Shown in pieces: positions 52,957 through 61,255 of a stretch of DNA of 64,000 bases. The notes beneath the pieces are model-generated. The model saw only the letters and a program-made list of their open reading frames with translations, searched no databases and was not told the origin of the DNA. Source of the stretch: an uncultured Eubacteriales bacterium (GTDB lineage Bacteria; Bacillota; Clostridia; Oscillospirales; Oscillospiraceae); contig URQY01000001.1 of NCBI GenBank assembly GCA_900550165.1, positions 1 to 64,000 of the forward strand, read 5' to 3'. How positions within the stretch are numbered: the first letter of the stretch is position 1; every line of letters starts with the position of its first letter. The position numbers and the translations under genes were made by a program.

Positions 52957-53844
52957 TTACTTGGCGCTCAGCGCATCGAGCGTGGTCTGCTTGCCGCCGT
53001 AAAGACCCATGGGCTCCACGTGGATGGCGCCGACAGAGACGATGTGAGTGCCGTTCTCGTTGTTGAAGTCATCGAGGTACGGCTGGTGCTGGAAGTAGTT
53101 GGCATCGGTGGTGCCGTCCTCAACAACGGTGTTGGGCACGACATAGTCGTTGTAGACCTGAATGTCGAGGGTGATGTTCTTCTCGGCGAGGATGGTCTTC
53201 ACGACCTCGAGGATCTCAGCGTGCGGGGTCGGGGAAGCGGCCACGGAGATGGTCTCGCCGGAGAGGGCGTCGTAGTCGACAGAAGCGTCGAAGCCGTCGG
53301 TCGGGTTTTCCACGGTGCTGACAACGGAGCCGTCGTACTTCTCATTGATGTAGTCAACGACCTCCTGGCTCTCGAGCGCGGCGACGAGGGCCTTGACCTT
53401 ATCGGAGCTCTCGTTGCCCTCCTTCACGGCCAGAATGTTGGCGTAAGCGGAGGAGGAGCCCTCGATCACGAGGGAATCGGTCACGGGATTGAGGCCAGCG
53501 TTGATGGCGTAGTTGGAGTTGATGACGGCGTAGTCAACATCCTGCAGGATGTTGGGGATCTGAGCCGCCTCGGTCTCAACGATCTCGACATTGTACGGGT
53601 TCTCGACAATGTCGTTCTTGGTGGCGGTGATGCCGGCGCCGTCGGCGAGCTTGATGATGCCGTTGTCCTGCAGCAGGAGCAGTGCGCGGGCTTCGTTGGT
53701 CGTGTCGTTGGGGACGGCGATCTGGATGACGGGAGCGTCGCTGCTGCCGTCGTCGGACTTGGAGCCGCAGCCGGTCAGGGCAAGAGCGGCGACCAGGACC
53801 AGTGCAAGGACAAGTGCGGTCAGTTTGATGGAATGCTTTTTCAT
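52957..53844 (-). CDS. metQ: Methionine-binding lipoprotein
   Basis: This 295-residue lipoprotein has the signal KLTALVLALVLVAALALTGC, then an NlpA/MetQ fold (FQHQPYLDDFN, GAIHVEPMGLYGGK). It captures methionine for MetNI. ATG 53844 (MKKHSIKL) is chosen; the longer frame extends over the attenuator. Confidence 0.95.
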   Translation of the reverse strand: MKKHSIKLTALVLALVLVAALALTGCGSKSDDGSSDAPVIQIAVPNDTTNEARALLLLQDNGIIKLADGAGITATKNDIVENPYNVEIVETEAAQIPNILQDVDYAVINSNYAINAGLNPVTDSLVIEGSSSAYANILAVKEGNESSDKVKALVAALESQEVVDYINEKYDGSVVSTVENPTDGFDASVDYDALSGETISVAASPTPHAEILEVVKTILAEKNITLDIQVYNDYVVPNTVVEDGTTDANYFQHQPYLDDFNNENGTHIVSVGAIHVEPMGLYGGKQTTLDALSAK

Positions 53845-53921
53845 CGTTTTGATCTCCTTCTGTTTTTTAGGATACTGCTGATTGGAACGGATGTTGCCGC
53901 GCCGGGGTATGGCTTTGTCGG

Positions 53922-53960
53922 AAAACAAAAAACAGCGGGAGGTCATTTGACCTTCCGCTG
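53922..53960 (-). terminator. Leader terminator upstream of metQ
   Basis: On the minus strand CAGCGGAAGGTCA and TGACCTCCCGCTG form the stem, followed by TTTTTTGTTTT. It lies 22 bases after the stop of a Met-rich mini-ORF and about 80 bases before metQ, so it would stop transcription before the operon unless prevented. GGTCATTT inside the mini-ORF (complement of 54001-54008) is exactly complementary to AAATGACC in this hairpin (complement of 53941-53948). Confidence 0.85.
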
Positions 53961-53981
53961 TCGTTCACTCACGTTGAACTC

Positions 53982-54089
53982 TCAGACAGTTTTTGAAAGG
54001 AAATGACCATTTTCTTCATGACGAAGCATGCACATGTCGAACATGCGCATCATGGTCATCATCATGCTGTTGGCAGAATAGTTCTTCAT
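53982..54089 (-). CDS. Methionine-rich leader peptide of metQNI
   Basis: ATG 54089 to TGA 53982 encodes 35 residues: MKNYSANSMMMTMMRMFDMC, then ML and a 13-residue tail. Nine of the first 21 codons are Met. AAAGGAAG lies 7 bases upstream. Position (own promoter before it, terminator after it, methionine transporter next) and composition are what a ribosome-mediated attenuator needs: stalling at Met codons would change the downstream fold. The peptide itself needs no function. No SAM riboswitch or T-box pattern is seen here. Confidence 0.78.
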   Translation of the reverse strand: MKNYSANSMMMTMMRMFDMCMLRHEENGHFLSKTV

Positions 54090-54148
54090 GCCGTGGCTTC
54101 CTTTCCTTCAAGCATACGCAAGATGTGGATTCCGTTTCAACGTGCGAT

Positions 54149-54177
54149 ATCGTAGCACCATCGCGGGCGCTTGTCAA
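54149..54177 (-). promoter_or_regulatory. Promoter of the metQNI leader
   Basis: On the minus strand TTGACA (54177-54172) and TACGAT (54154-54149) are 17 bases apart. Transcription would begin near 54141, about 50 bases before the leader ATG. Confidence 0.8.
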
Positions 54178-54220
54178 CACCAAATTCATATTTTTGCGAA
54201 AAAGCCATCCATTATCATTA

Positions 54221-54259
54221 AACGCACAGAGACTCAAACGAGTCGGCTGTGCGTTTTTT
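54221..54259 (+). terminator. Hairpin terminator at the prophage left edge
   Basis: AACGCACAG and CTGTGCGTT enclose a nested GACTC/GAGTC stem, with TTTTTTC following on the plus strand. No plus-strand gene lies to its left, so it may insulate the met promoter or act in the leader of the phage transcript. Confidence 0.75.
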
Positions 54260-54291
54260 CTTTACTACAACCCCATAGGACGGAGGTGAGA

Positions 54292-54546
54292 CTGACGGGA
54301 AAGTACCGCTACCTGACCTTCGAGGACAGGAAGAAGATCGAGGCGTGGCATCTGCTCGGAGATCGGCCGGTCGACATCGCGGCCCGCCTGAGCGTCCACC
54401 ACACCACGATCTACAAGGAGCTCCAGCGAGGCGCGACCGGCGCGCTGGACGCCAACCAGCGCGAAGGGTACAGCGCAGAGCTCGCCGAGAGGCGGCTGCG
54501 TGAGAGCTTCAAGCGCAGAGGTAAACGAGCACCGGCCGCACAGTAG
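54292..54546 (+). CDS. Phage helix-turn-helix protein (HTH_38-like)
   Basis: This 84-residue protein (TGKYRYLTFEDRKKIEAW, then PVDIAARLSVHHTTIYKELQ) has one HTH resembling the N-terminal domain of IS30 transposases. No catalytic domain follows. CTG 54292 lies 5 bases after GGAGG, and GTG 54286 overlaps the ribosome site, so the start is either; no ATG is near. It may regulate the early genes. Confidence 0.7.
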   Translation: MTGKYRYLTFEDRKKIEAWHLLGDRPVDIAARLSVHHTTIYKELQRGATGALDANQREGYSAELAERRLRESFKRRGKRAPAAQ

Positions 54547-54751
54547 CCAAGAACACCCGGCAGCGCCGGGCCGAAGAAAGGAGAGCCCAACATGAAAACG
54601 ATCACACGACCCCGACGCTGAAAATGGACGAGCTGCGCACCCCCTCCGCGCTGCTCTCTGAAGCGATCCGGCGGTCGTGTTTCTGCTTTTCAGGGACTCG
54701 ACACCACCAAGATCCCCGGCTCCGGCCGGGCCAAGACGAAAGGAGACCACC
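54547..54751 (+). other. Phage spacer with two short frames
   Basis: It contains CCCGGCAGCGCCGGG and CCGGCTCCGGCCGG hairpins and a good ribosome site (AAAGGAG) before a 9-codon frame at 54592-54621. A 43-codon frame follows at 54624. Neither has recognisable content; a decayed small gene is possible. Confidence 0.35.
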
Positions 54752-55597
54752 ATGACACAGAAAGAGCTCGAGCAGAAGGTCATCGACGCCGAGGGCCGCG
54801 TGGCGAAGCGCGAGGCCGTACTCAAGAAGCACAACAGCCAGCTCGCCAAAATGATTGAAAAAGGCGCCGACCGCTTCGACGTCAGCATCAAGCGCGAGGA
54901 CATCAAGAGCGCGACCTCCAAGCTGGCCGAGGCCCGCGAGACCCTCGCAAACTGGCAGGATAAGCTCAACACCCGGATCACCCGCGACGCCTACCTCGAG
55001 GCAAACACCCCGGAGATCCTGAAGGACTTCCTCGAAAACTGGAAACAGCACGCGATCGGATACTACCGAGAGAAGCGGATCCGCTTCATCGAGTACCGCG
55101 AGGGCCTGAAGGCCAAGGAACGGGCCGCCCGGCTGGAGGCGCTTCAGACGCTCCCCTCTCTCGAGAAGTACCGCGAGCTCTACAAGGGCCGCGAGCTGAC
55201 CGACTACGACCTCGCAAACCTCTGGCCGCGCCGCGACGTCGACGCCTTCCTGAGTGAGCGCGGGCTGGAATATCACCAGATCCAGAAGAAGCTCCGCGAA
55301 GCGGGCGACCAGATCACGCTCAGGCTGCTGGAGATCCACAACGAGGACGAGCGCGAGGCGTGGCTTGAAAAGACGATGGAAGAAGAAAAGCGGGCCAAGC
55401 TGCTCGACCTGATCGGCCGCATTATGAGCACGGTCGGAACCATCACCGACGCCGCAGCGCTCTACATAGGCCCCGAGGGCGACATCAACGGCATCATCGT
55501 CGGCACGGAGGGCAAGGCAAAGATCCAGACCATCGGAGCCGGCGGCTACAACATCCAGTGTTTCCACTTCAGGACGCTGATCCACGAGATAAAGTGA
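54752..55597 (+). CDS. Phage coiled-coil protein, unknown function
   Basis: This 281-residue protein is mostly helical: residues 1-80 and 130-230 are charged, with coiled-coil character (Lys/Glu/Arg/Leu). The end (VGTITDAAALYIGPEGDING, then GAGGYNIQCFHFRTLIHEIK) is a compact domain shared by many clostridial phage hypothetical proteins. ATG 54752 has AAAGGAG; the longer upstream frame does not. Confidence 0.7.
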   Translation: MTQKELEQKVIDAEGRVAKREAVLKKHNSQLAKMIEKGADRFDVSIKREDIKSATSKLAEARETLANWQDKLNTRITRDAYLEANTPEILKDFLENWKQHAIGYYREKRIRFIEYREGLKAKERAARLEALQTLPSLEKYRELYKGRELTDYDLANLWPRRDVDAFLSERGLEYHQIQKKLREAGDQITLRLLEIHNEDEREAWLEKTMEEEKRAKLLDLIGRIMSTVGTITDAAALYIGPEGDINGIIVGTEGKAKIQTIGAGGYNIQCFHFRTLIHEIK

Positions 55598-55607
55598 GGT
55601 GACGAGC

Positions 55608-55994
55608 ATGAACACCAAAGCCATCCGGCAGCTCGCCGACGTCACACTGGACAAGTACCGCAGCTCGATCCCTCGCAAAGCCTTCGAGGAGTTTGTGAAG
55701 GACATCATCGCCGGCGAGAACCGTGCGACCGCCTTCAGATACGAAGCGAGCCCCATCTGCCGAGCCTCGTTCCCGTCCACGCTGGACGAGGACGGCGCCC
55801 GCTGCACCGTGGAGGTCACGGTCTACCGGCTGAACGCCGTGGCCGTCACCGCCTTCCTGCTGGATGGGCCCGAGACGCTGCTACGGCACATCGGGCTCGA
55901 CGAGCGGGACACATACACCACCAAGCACGAGATCGACGACCTCGTCACCGTCGTGCACATCACCAGAGAGGAGGCACCAGCATGGCAGCACTGA
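55608..55994 (+). CDS. Phage hypothetical protein
   Basis: This 128-residue protein shows no recognised domain: a helical N-terminus (TLDKYRSSIPRKAFEEFVKD) and a beta-rich end (CTVEVTVYRLNAVAVTAFLL). ATG 55608 follows GAGGTGA. It overlaps the next gene by 13 bases. Confidence 0.6.
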   Translation: MNTKAIRQLADVTLDKYRSSIPRKAFEEFVKDIIAGENRATAFRYEASPICRASFPSTLDEDGARCTVEVTVYRLNAVAVTAFLLDGPETLLRHIGLDERDTYTTKHEIDDLVTVVHITREEAPAWQH

Positions 55995-56713
55995 GAGACA
56001 TCGCCCGAGACTTCGCCGCGGAGATCCGTGACGGCATCGGCTGGACAATCGTGTATCGCACCGGCCGCTCGTGGAACGCCCTGACGATCTGGAGCGACAT
56101 CTGGAACGGCGAGTGGGAGACCGACGACCTCAACGACGCCATCGGGATCCTGAAGGCTGACCCGGACGCCGTCATCGTCAACGGCTACTACTGCGGCCAC
56201 TTCGGTGAGGGCATGACCATCGACGAGATCGCCGCCGGGATCCGCTGGCACTACGAAGGCGGCCACAACCGCCTCGCGGACTATTGCGAAGTCACGCAAG
56301 GCCGGGACGCCCTCGAGGAGGGCCGCAAGGCTGCCGAAGCTGCCGGCCTCCCGTTCTGCGAGCGTCTGGCCGACGGCGGCGATGACGAGCTGAGCCCCTA
56401 CGTCTACGACGGCAGCATGGCACTCGCCGATCACGAGAAGATGCAGCAGGCCCGCGAAGCCCTCGATAGACTGGCCGACGCGCTGCGGGAAATCGCCGCC
56501 AAGCTGGCCGAAGCCATGAAGCCGGCCATCAACGCCGTGCTCTCTGCCTTCAAAAAGCTCTGGAAGGTATCGGTCAGGGCCATCGGAGTGCCGCCGAAGT
56601 GGCTGCACCTCGCGGCCCACGCAAAGAAAGCCAGAACCCGGAAGAAGTACCGCAACCGCATCCGGCGCTACGTTTTCGAGGCTCTGGCTGCGGAAGGAGG
56701 TGGAGGCCCATGA
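55982..56713 (+). CDS. Phage hypothetical protein
   Basis: This 243-residue protein has an N-terminal region rich in Trp (GWTIVYRTGRSWNALTIWSD), a central acidic part and a basic C-terminus (AKKARTRKKYRNRIRRY) that might bind nucleic acid. No family recognised. It overlaps both neighbours. Confidence 0.6.
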   Translation: MAALRDIARDFAAEIRDGIGWTIVYRTGRSWNALTIWSDIWNGEWETDDLNDAIGILKADPDAVIVNGYYCGHFGEGMTIDEIAAGIRWHYEGGHNRLADYCEVTQGRDALEEGRKAAEAAGLPFCERLADGGDDELSPYVYDGSMALADHEKMQQAREALDRLADALREIAAKLAEAMKPAINAVLSAFKKLWKVSVRAIGVPPKWLHLAAHAKKARTRKKYRNRIRRYVFEALAAEGGGGP

Positions 56714-56889
56714 CAGCCAAGTGCGTCGGCTGCGGGCTCGACTGGAACGTCAGCATCTACCAGAAGATCCCCCGCACCGGCTACATCTGCCCGCACTGTG
56801 AGAGCCGGCTCCGCGCCGGCGAGACCCTACCGAACATTCAGGCCAGCCAGAAGGCTCGGCCGCAGAGAACGAAAGGAGCAACCCCATGA
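56710..56889 (+). CDS. Small phage zinc-ribbon protein
   Basis: This 59-residue protein has two CxxC pairs (CVGCG and CPHCE) 20 residues apart, a zinc ribbon. Start overlaps the upstream stop (ATGA), and its own stop overlaps the next start. Function unknown. Confidence 0.65.
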   Translation: MTAKCVGCGLDWNVSIYQKIPRTGYICPHCESRLRAGETLPNIQASQKARPQRTKGATP

Positions 56890-57590
56890 AAAAGATCGCA
56901 CTCAAGAACGCCGCCCGCGGCACGGCCTTCGACTATGCCGGCCAGAGCTGGATCCTGCTGGAGAATGATGACGGCCGCGCCCTCTGCCTGAGCAAGGACA
57001 TCATCGAGACCCGAGCCTTTGACGAGGGCAACTGCAACAACTTCGCCGTCGCCAGCAGCAAGGAATACCTCAACGGCGCCTACCTCGACAACCTGCTCGA
57101 GGACGTGAACGGCCCCAACACCTTCCTGACCACGGAGCTCGACCTGACCACCGACGACGGCCTGAAGGACTACGGCACCTGCACCGTCACCATCTTCCTG
57201 CTGACGGTCGACCAGTACCGGCGCAACCGCGACGTCATCCCGAACGCAGACGACTGGTGGTGGCTGTCCACCGCCTTCAGCACGAAGTCTAACGGCTACG
57301 AGTCACTCGCCCGCTTCGTCTACTCCGATGGCGCTCTTTACGGGAACAACGCCTGCGTCGGCCTCTGCGGCCTGCGCCCCGCTTGTTATCTGGACTCCGA
57401 TCTCCTGATCTCCATCGAGGGCGACGAAGCCACCGACGACGTCACGCCGGAGCACGCCGGCGAGATCATCGCGGCGCTGGCCGAGCAGTTCGGCGGCACC
57501 TTCGCCACCGAGGATCAACTGACCACAGCCCTCTCGTTTATGCTCGGCACCCTGAGAGCTACCCGCGAGAAGGAGGCCCGGCATGAGTAA
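56886..57590 (+). CDS. Phage protein with DUF6273-like domain
   Basis: This 234-residue protein has, at residues about 120-180, the DUF6273 pattern WWWLSTAFSTKSNG, then ARFVYSDGAL and CGLRPACYL, which belongs to a C-type lectin-like fold. The N-terminal part (FDYAGQSWILLENDDGRALC) fits the same domain. The C-terminal 50 residues are helical. The biological role is unknown. Confidence 0.7.
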   Translation: MKKIALKNAARGTAFDYAGQSWILLENDDGRALCLSKDIIETRAFDEGNCNNFAVASSKEYLNGAYLDNLLEDVNGPNTFLTTELDLTTDDGLKDYGTCTVTIFLLTVDQYRRNRDVIPNADDWWWLSTAFSTKSNGYESLARFVYSDGALYGNNACVGLCGLRPACYLDSDLLISIEGDEATDDVTPEHAGEIIAALAEQFGGTFATEDQLTTALSFMLGTLRATREKEARHE

Positions 57591-58293
57591 CCTCTCCACC
57601 CTGTTCGACCGCTACAAGGCCCTCGTCGTGTTTGATACCGAGACCAGCGGCCTCGACTTCGACAACGACCAGATCATCGAGCTCGCCGCCCTGCGCGTGG
57701 AGCGCACGGCCACCGGCGGCCTACGGATCGCCGGCAAGATGGACACCTTCATCAAGCTGCCCGAGGGCGAGACCCTCCCGGAGAACATCGTCAGCCTGAC
57801 CGGCATCACCGACGAGCGGCTCCAGACCGAGGGCGTGCAGCCGGTCAAGGCAGCCGGCCAGATCGCCAAGCTCATGCAGAACGGCCCGACCCTGATGATC
57901 GCCCACAATGCACAGTTCGACGCCTGTTTCCTCCGTGGCCTGCTCCGAGGCCAGAAGGTCGGCCGGATCGACTGGCTGGACAGTCTGACGGTCTACAAAG
58001 ACCGCAGGGCCTACCCGCACAAGCTCGCCAACGCGATCATCGCCTACGACCTCACCGGCAAGGTGCAGAACAGCCATCGCGCCATCGACGACGTGCTGGC
58101 CCTGTTCGAGGTGCTGAAGGCGATGGACGACGAGCGAGAGGATCTCGGCAGCTACGTCAACCTGTTCGGCTACAACCCCAAGTACGGCGTCAGCGGCCGC
58201 CGGATCGTGGGCGTCAGATATGAGCCACAGAGCTTCAGCAAGGGCCTGACTCGCCCGGAGCAGACGCTCCCGGCCCGCGTGGCGCGGAGGTGA
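57583..58293 (+). CDS. DEDD-type 3'-5' exonuclease (DnaQ-like)
   Basis: This 236-residue protein has ExoI VVFDTETSGLDF, ExoII IAHNAQFDACFL and ExoIII HRAIDDVLAL, the DEDDh set. Such phage enzymes proofread or process DNA ends. The C-terminal 60 residues are unlike PolC and may be a short partner region. Confidence 0.88.
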   Translation: MSNLSTLFDRYKALVVFDTETSGLDFDNDQIIELAALRVERTATGGLRIAGKMDTFIKLPEGETLPENIVSLTGITDERLQTEGVQPVKAAGQIAKLMQNGPTLMIAHNAQFDACFLRGLLRGQKVGRIDWLDSLTVYKDRRAYPHKLANAIIAYDLTGKVQNSHRAIDDVLALFEVLKAMDDEREDLGSYVNLFGYNPKYGVSGRRIVGVRYEPQSFSKGLTRPEQTLPARVARR

Positions 58294-58297
58294 CAGC

Positions 58298-58561
58298 ATG
58301 AGCCCGGAGATCACGATCACGAGCGAGGAGCTGCGCGAGCGCGTCGAGGATCGCCTCGACCGCTGGATCCCTGACGACGTCTGGAACCGTGCCGAGCCCT
58401 ACGCCCGCCACAAAAATGAAGTAAACCGGCAGCGGCACCCCGAGATCGACTACTACGACAACGACTACCTCGTGCTGCTGACCGCTGACACCGTCCGAGA
58501 GACCGAGTTCAGCGACCTCACTCACGCCCTCTGTGATCTGACCGTCGCACGGGCTCAGTGA
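58298..58561 (+). CDS. Small phage protein, unknown
   Basis: This 87-residue acidic protein (EELRERVEDRLDRWIPDDVW, then YYDNDYLVLLTADTVRETEF) has no recognised domain. It lies 4 bases after the exonuclease gene. Confidence 0.6.
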   Translation: MSPEITITSEELRERVEDRLDRWIPDDVWNRAEPYARHKNEVNRQRHPEIDYYDNDYLVLLTADTVRETEFSDLTHALCDLTVARAQ

Positions 58562-58573
58562 AAGGAGAAACCA

Positions 58574-59254
58574 ATGGAAACCACAAAAGAAAGGGCCGCC
58601 CGTTGCGACCGGGCGACCCATGCGAGAAGATCCAGCAGCCTGCCAGCATACGGATCCCGCACCGCAAGTATAACACGCCGGCGCCGCCGTGCCAAGAGGA
58701 AAGCCCTGAGAGCTGCCACGCTGGCCGCTGCCGTCCTTCTGCTGGGCGGCATCTCTGTGGCAATCTTCACCACCCCGGCCGGCAGCAAGCAGGAGACCAA
58801 CATCCTGCCGCCGACCACCACTGTCGGCACATACATCCCGGACACCCCCGCCCCGGCTGCTGAGACCGTGGAGCCGACCGAGCCCGCCGTGCGCTACCCT
58901 CTGACCGACGCCGAGCGCGACGTCGTCGAGCGCGTGGTCATGGCCGAGGCCGGCGGGGAGTCCTTCGAGGGCCAGATGCTCGTCGCTCAGTGCATCCTCA
59001 ACGCAGCCGAGAAGCGCGGCGTCGACCCCTCTGAGGCCGTCGCCCTTTACAGCTACACCAAGAGCCGGCCGGATCCCACACAGCGCGTCAAGGACGCCGT
59101 CGCGGCCGTGTTCGACCGAGGCGAGACCGTCGTGGACGAGCCGATCCTCTACTTCTACAACCCCGCCCTCGTGACCAGCGACTTCCACGAGAGTCAGATC
59201 TTCGTCATCGAGGAAGGCGGGCACCGTTTCTTTGCAGAAAGGAGTACCAGATGA
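58574..59254 (+). CDS. Phage-borne cell-wall hydrolase (SleB-like)
   Basis: This 226-residue protein has a basic N-terminus, one membrane helix (LRAATLAAAVLLLGGISVAIF), a Thr/Pro-rich linker and a Hydrolase_2 domain starting VERVVMAEAGGESFEGQMLV with the catalytic Glu. SleB-type enzymes cut spore cortex or cell wall. An early-gene position away from lysis genes is unusual. Confidence 0.82.
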   Translation: METTKERAARCDRATHARRSSSLPAYGSRTASITRRRRRAKRKALRAATLAAAVLLLGGISVAIFTTPAGSKQETNILPPTTTVGTYIPDTPAPAAETVEPTEPAVRYPLTDAERDVVERVVMAEAGGESFEGQMLVAQCILNAAEKRGVDPSEAVALYSYTKSRPDPTQRVKDAVAAVFDRGETVVDEPILYFYNPALVTSDFHESQIFVIEEGGHRFFAERSTR

Positions 59255-59400
59255 AACACCTCACCGAAATGAAGCCGGGCGAGACCCTGCACCTCCGCAG
59301 CGGCCGCGACCTCGAGCTCGAGAGTGTCACCCCTGTCACCTGCGGCGTGATGCTCACCTTCAACGTCACCGAAAGAAAGGAGCACAACAATGAGCGATAA
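59251..59400 (+). CDS. Very small phage protein
   Basis: ATG 59251 to TAA 59400 encodes 49 residues (MKHLTEMKPGETLHLRSGRD, then LELESVTPVTCGVMLTF). AAAGGAG lies 6 bases before the ATG. It overlaps the SleB-like stop by 4 bases and the Gp157 start by 11, typical of coupled phage genes. No domain recognised. Confidence 0.6.
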   Translation: MKHLTEMKPGETLHLRSGRDLELESVTPVTCGVMLTFNVTERKEHNNER

Positions 59401-60022
59401 GATCAACGCGGCCCTCGCTGCCGAGCAGGCAGACGCAGAGGCCACCACCACGCAGGAGGCCGAGCTGCTGCCTGCTGCCACGCTGGACGAGCTGGAGCAG
59501 GTCGACCTCGGCACCGTCGCAGAGGGCGAGCGCGCCCCGTTCCGCATCACCGACGACCGCTGTGCCGACTGGGCCATCCGCAAGATCGCCGACGAGCGCA
59601 GCGAGTACGACCGTCTGAAGGCTCTGGCCGACGAGCAGATCGCGGCCATCAACGAGAAAGTCGCCGCCGCCCGCAAGCGCATGGAGAACGGCACCTCGTA
59701 CCTCACGAGCTGTCTGGCCGACTTCTTCGCCACCGTCCCCCACAAGGAGACCAAGACGACGGAGAAGTACCGCCTCCTCTCCGGCACACTGACCTTCAAG
59801 AAGGGCACCACCAAGACCAAGCTCGACGAGACCAAGCTGGTGCCGTGGCTCAAGGCCAACGGCTACGGCGAGCTCGTAAAGGTCGAGGAGTCGACCCGCT
59901 GGGCCGATCTGAAGAAGCTGCTCAGCTACACCGGCGACATCGCAACCCTGACCGAGACCGGCGAGATCGTGGAGGGCGTCACCGTCTACGAGACCCCGGG
60001 CATCTTCACGGTCGACGTGTAA
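59390..60022 (+). CDS. Siphovirus Gp157-family protein
   Basis: This 210-residue protein has a helical N-terminal half and the Gp157 C-terminal pattern: KYRLLSGTLTFKKGTT, then LVPWLKANGYGELVKVEEST. Gp157 proteins occur next to phage recombination genes and have been linked to host interference, but their role is unsettled. It lies directly before erf. Confidence 0.85.
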   Translation: MSDKINAALAAEQADAEATTTQEAELLPAATLDELEQVDLGTVAEGERAPFRITDDRCADWAIRKIADERSEYDRLKALADEQIAAINEKVAAARKRMENGTSYLTSCLADFFATVPHKETKTTEKYRLLSGTLTFKKGTTKTKLDETKLVPWLKANGYGELVKVEESTRWADLKKLLSYTGDIATLTETGEIVEGVTVYETPGIFTVDV

Positions 60023-60034
60023 GGAGGCACCGAC

Positions 60035-60826
60035 ATGGCAGAAACCAAGAAAACCGAGGCGGCCGCTGCTGCGGCACCTCCTGAAGCCGCCTGCCTGACG
60101 CTCCGGCAGAAGCTCGTCGAAATGCGGAAAGCCTGCCCGGAGATCGTCAAGAAGCAGCACAGCGACGGCGTCAGCTACAAGTACGCCAAGATCTACGACG
60201 TGTGGGAGAAGATCACCCCCATAATGAACGAGCTCGGCGTCGACTTCGACGTCATCAGCGAGCAGGCCACGCGCCACGCCGAGAACGGCGACCCGGTCTA
60301 CTGGATCACCATGCAGACCAAGACACGCAACGGCGACAAGCTCATGTTCCTCTACGAGGCCGACCTGACGATCCGCTGGCTGAACCTCGACAACGACGAC
60401 GAGACCATCGAGGCCACCGTCCACGCCGTCGGCTGGAACGATGACCCCGCCAAGGCCAAGGGCGCGGCCCACACCTACGCCCTGAAATACTACCTTTTCG
60501 AGAAGTTCACCGTCGACCAAGGCGAGGACGACCCCGACAACAGTGACTTCGGCGCGCAGGGCAAAGGATCCGGCGCTGGAGGCCGCCAGCAGGCCACACA
60601 GGGCCGTCAGGGGCAGGGCTCCGGCCGTCTGAGCGACGCGCAGCTCGCGCGCCTCTACAAGAAGGCAGAGGCCGCAGGAATGACCAAGGAGCGCACCAAC
60701 ACCCGGATCGTGGAGAAGTACAAAAAGCAGGATCCGGCCACCCTGACCCGCCAAGAGTACGACGAGATCTGCACGTCCCTCGACAATGCGGCCGCACAGC
60801 ATAACCAGCAAGGAGGAAACGCCTAA
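60035..60826 (+). CDS. erf: ERF-family single-strand annealing protein
   Basis: This 263-residue protein matches ERF: LRQKLVEMRKACPEIVKKQ, then DGVSYKYAKIYDVWEKITPI and GAAHTYALKYYLFEKF. It anneals single strands in phage recombination with SSB, encoded next. The Gly/Gln-rich linker (about 185-205) and C-terminal helical part are extra. Confidence 0.9.
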   Translation: MAETKKTEAAAAAAPPEAACLTLRQKLVEMRKACPEIVKKQHSDGVSYKYAKIYDVWEKITPIMNELGVDFDVISEQATRHAENGDPVYWITMQTKTRNGDKLMFLYEADLTIRWLNLDNDDETIEATVHAVGWNDDPAKAKGAAHTYALKYYLFEKFTVDQGEDDPDNSDFGAQGKGSGAGGRQQATQGRQGQGSGRLSDAQLARLYKKAEAAGMTKERTNTRIVEKYKKQDPATLTRQEYDEICTSLDNAAAQHNQQGGNA

Positions 60827-61248
60827 TGTATAACCACACCGGCCTCCAAGGCCGTCTAACCGCCGACCCTGAGCTCAGGTACACGCAGCAGGGCACGGCG
60901 ATCACCAGCTTCACCCTCGCCAGCGACACCGGCCGCAAGACCAAGGACGGCAAGAAGATCACCAACTTCATCGAGTGCGTCGCATGGCGCGCACAGGCCG
61001 AGTTCGTCTGCAAGTACCTGAGCAAGGGCCGCCTCGTCCTCGTCGAGGGCGAGCTCACGAGCCGCAGCTACGAGGACAAGGACGGAAACCGCCGCAAAGC
61101 CGTCGAGATCACGGTCGACTCCGTCCACTTCTGCGACAGCAAGAAGGACGGCGGCCAGAGCTCTGGCAGCGACTTCGCCGATCCGGGCTACTCTGAGGGC
61201 TCCGGCGACTTCGCGGAGATCGAGGACAATGGCGACCTTCCTTTTTAA
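60826..61248 (+). CDS. ssb: Single-stranded DNA-binding protein
   Basis: This 140-residue protein has the OB-fold (GLQGRLTADPELRYTQQGTA, then FIECVAWRAQAEFVCKYLSK) and the acidic tail ending DNGDLPF, which binds partner proteins. The start overlaps the erf stop by 1 base. Confidence 0.95.
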   Translation: MYNHTGLQGRLTADPELRYTQQGTAITSFTLASDTGRKTKDGKKITNFIECVAWRAQAEFVCKYLSKGRLVLVEGELTSRSYEDKDGNRRKAVEITVDSVHFCDSKKDGGQSSGSDFADPGYSEGSGDFAEIEDNGDLPF

Positions 61249-61255
61249 CCTGACC

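Noticed and set aside
53845..54110. SAM (S-box) riboswitch upstream of metQ
   Set aside because: The expected S-box core sequences are not seen; the leader is too short, and a Met-rich ORF explains it better.
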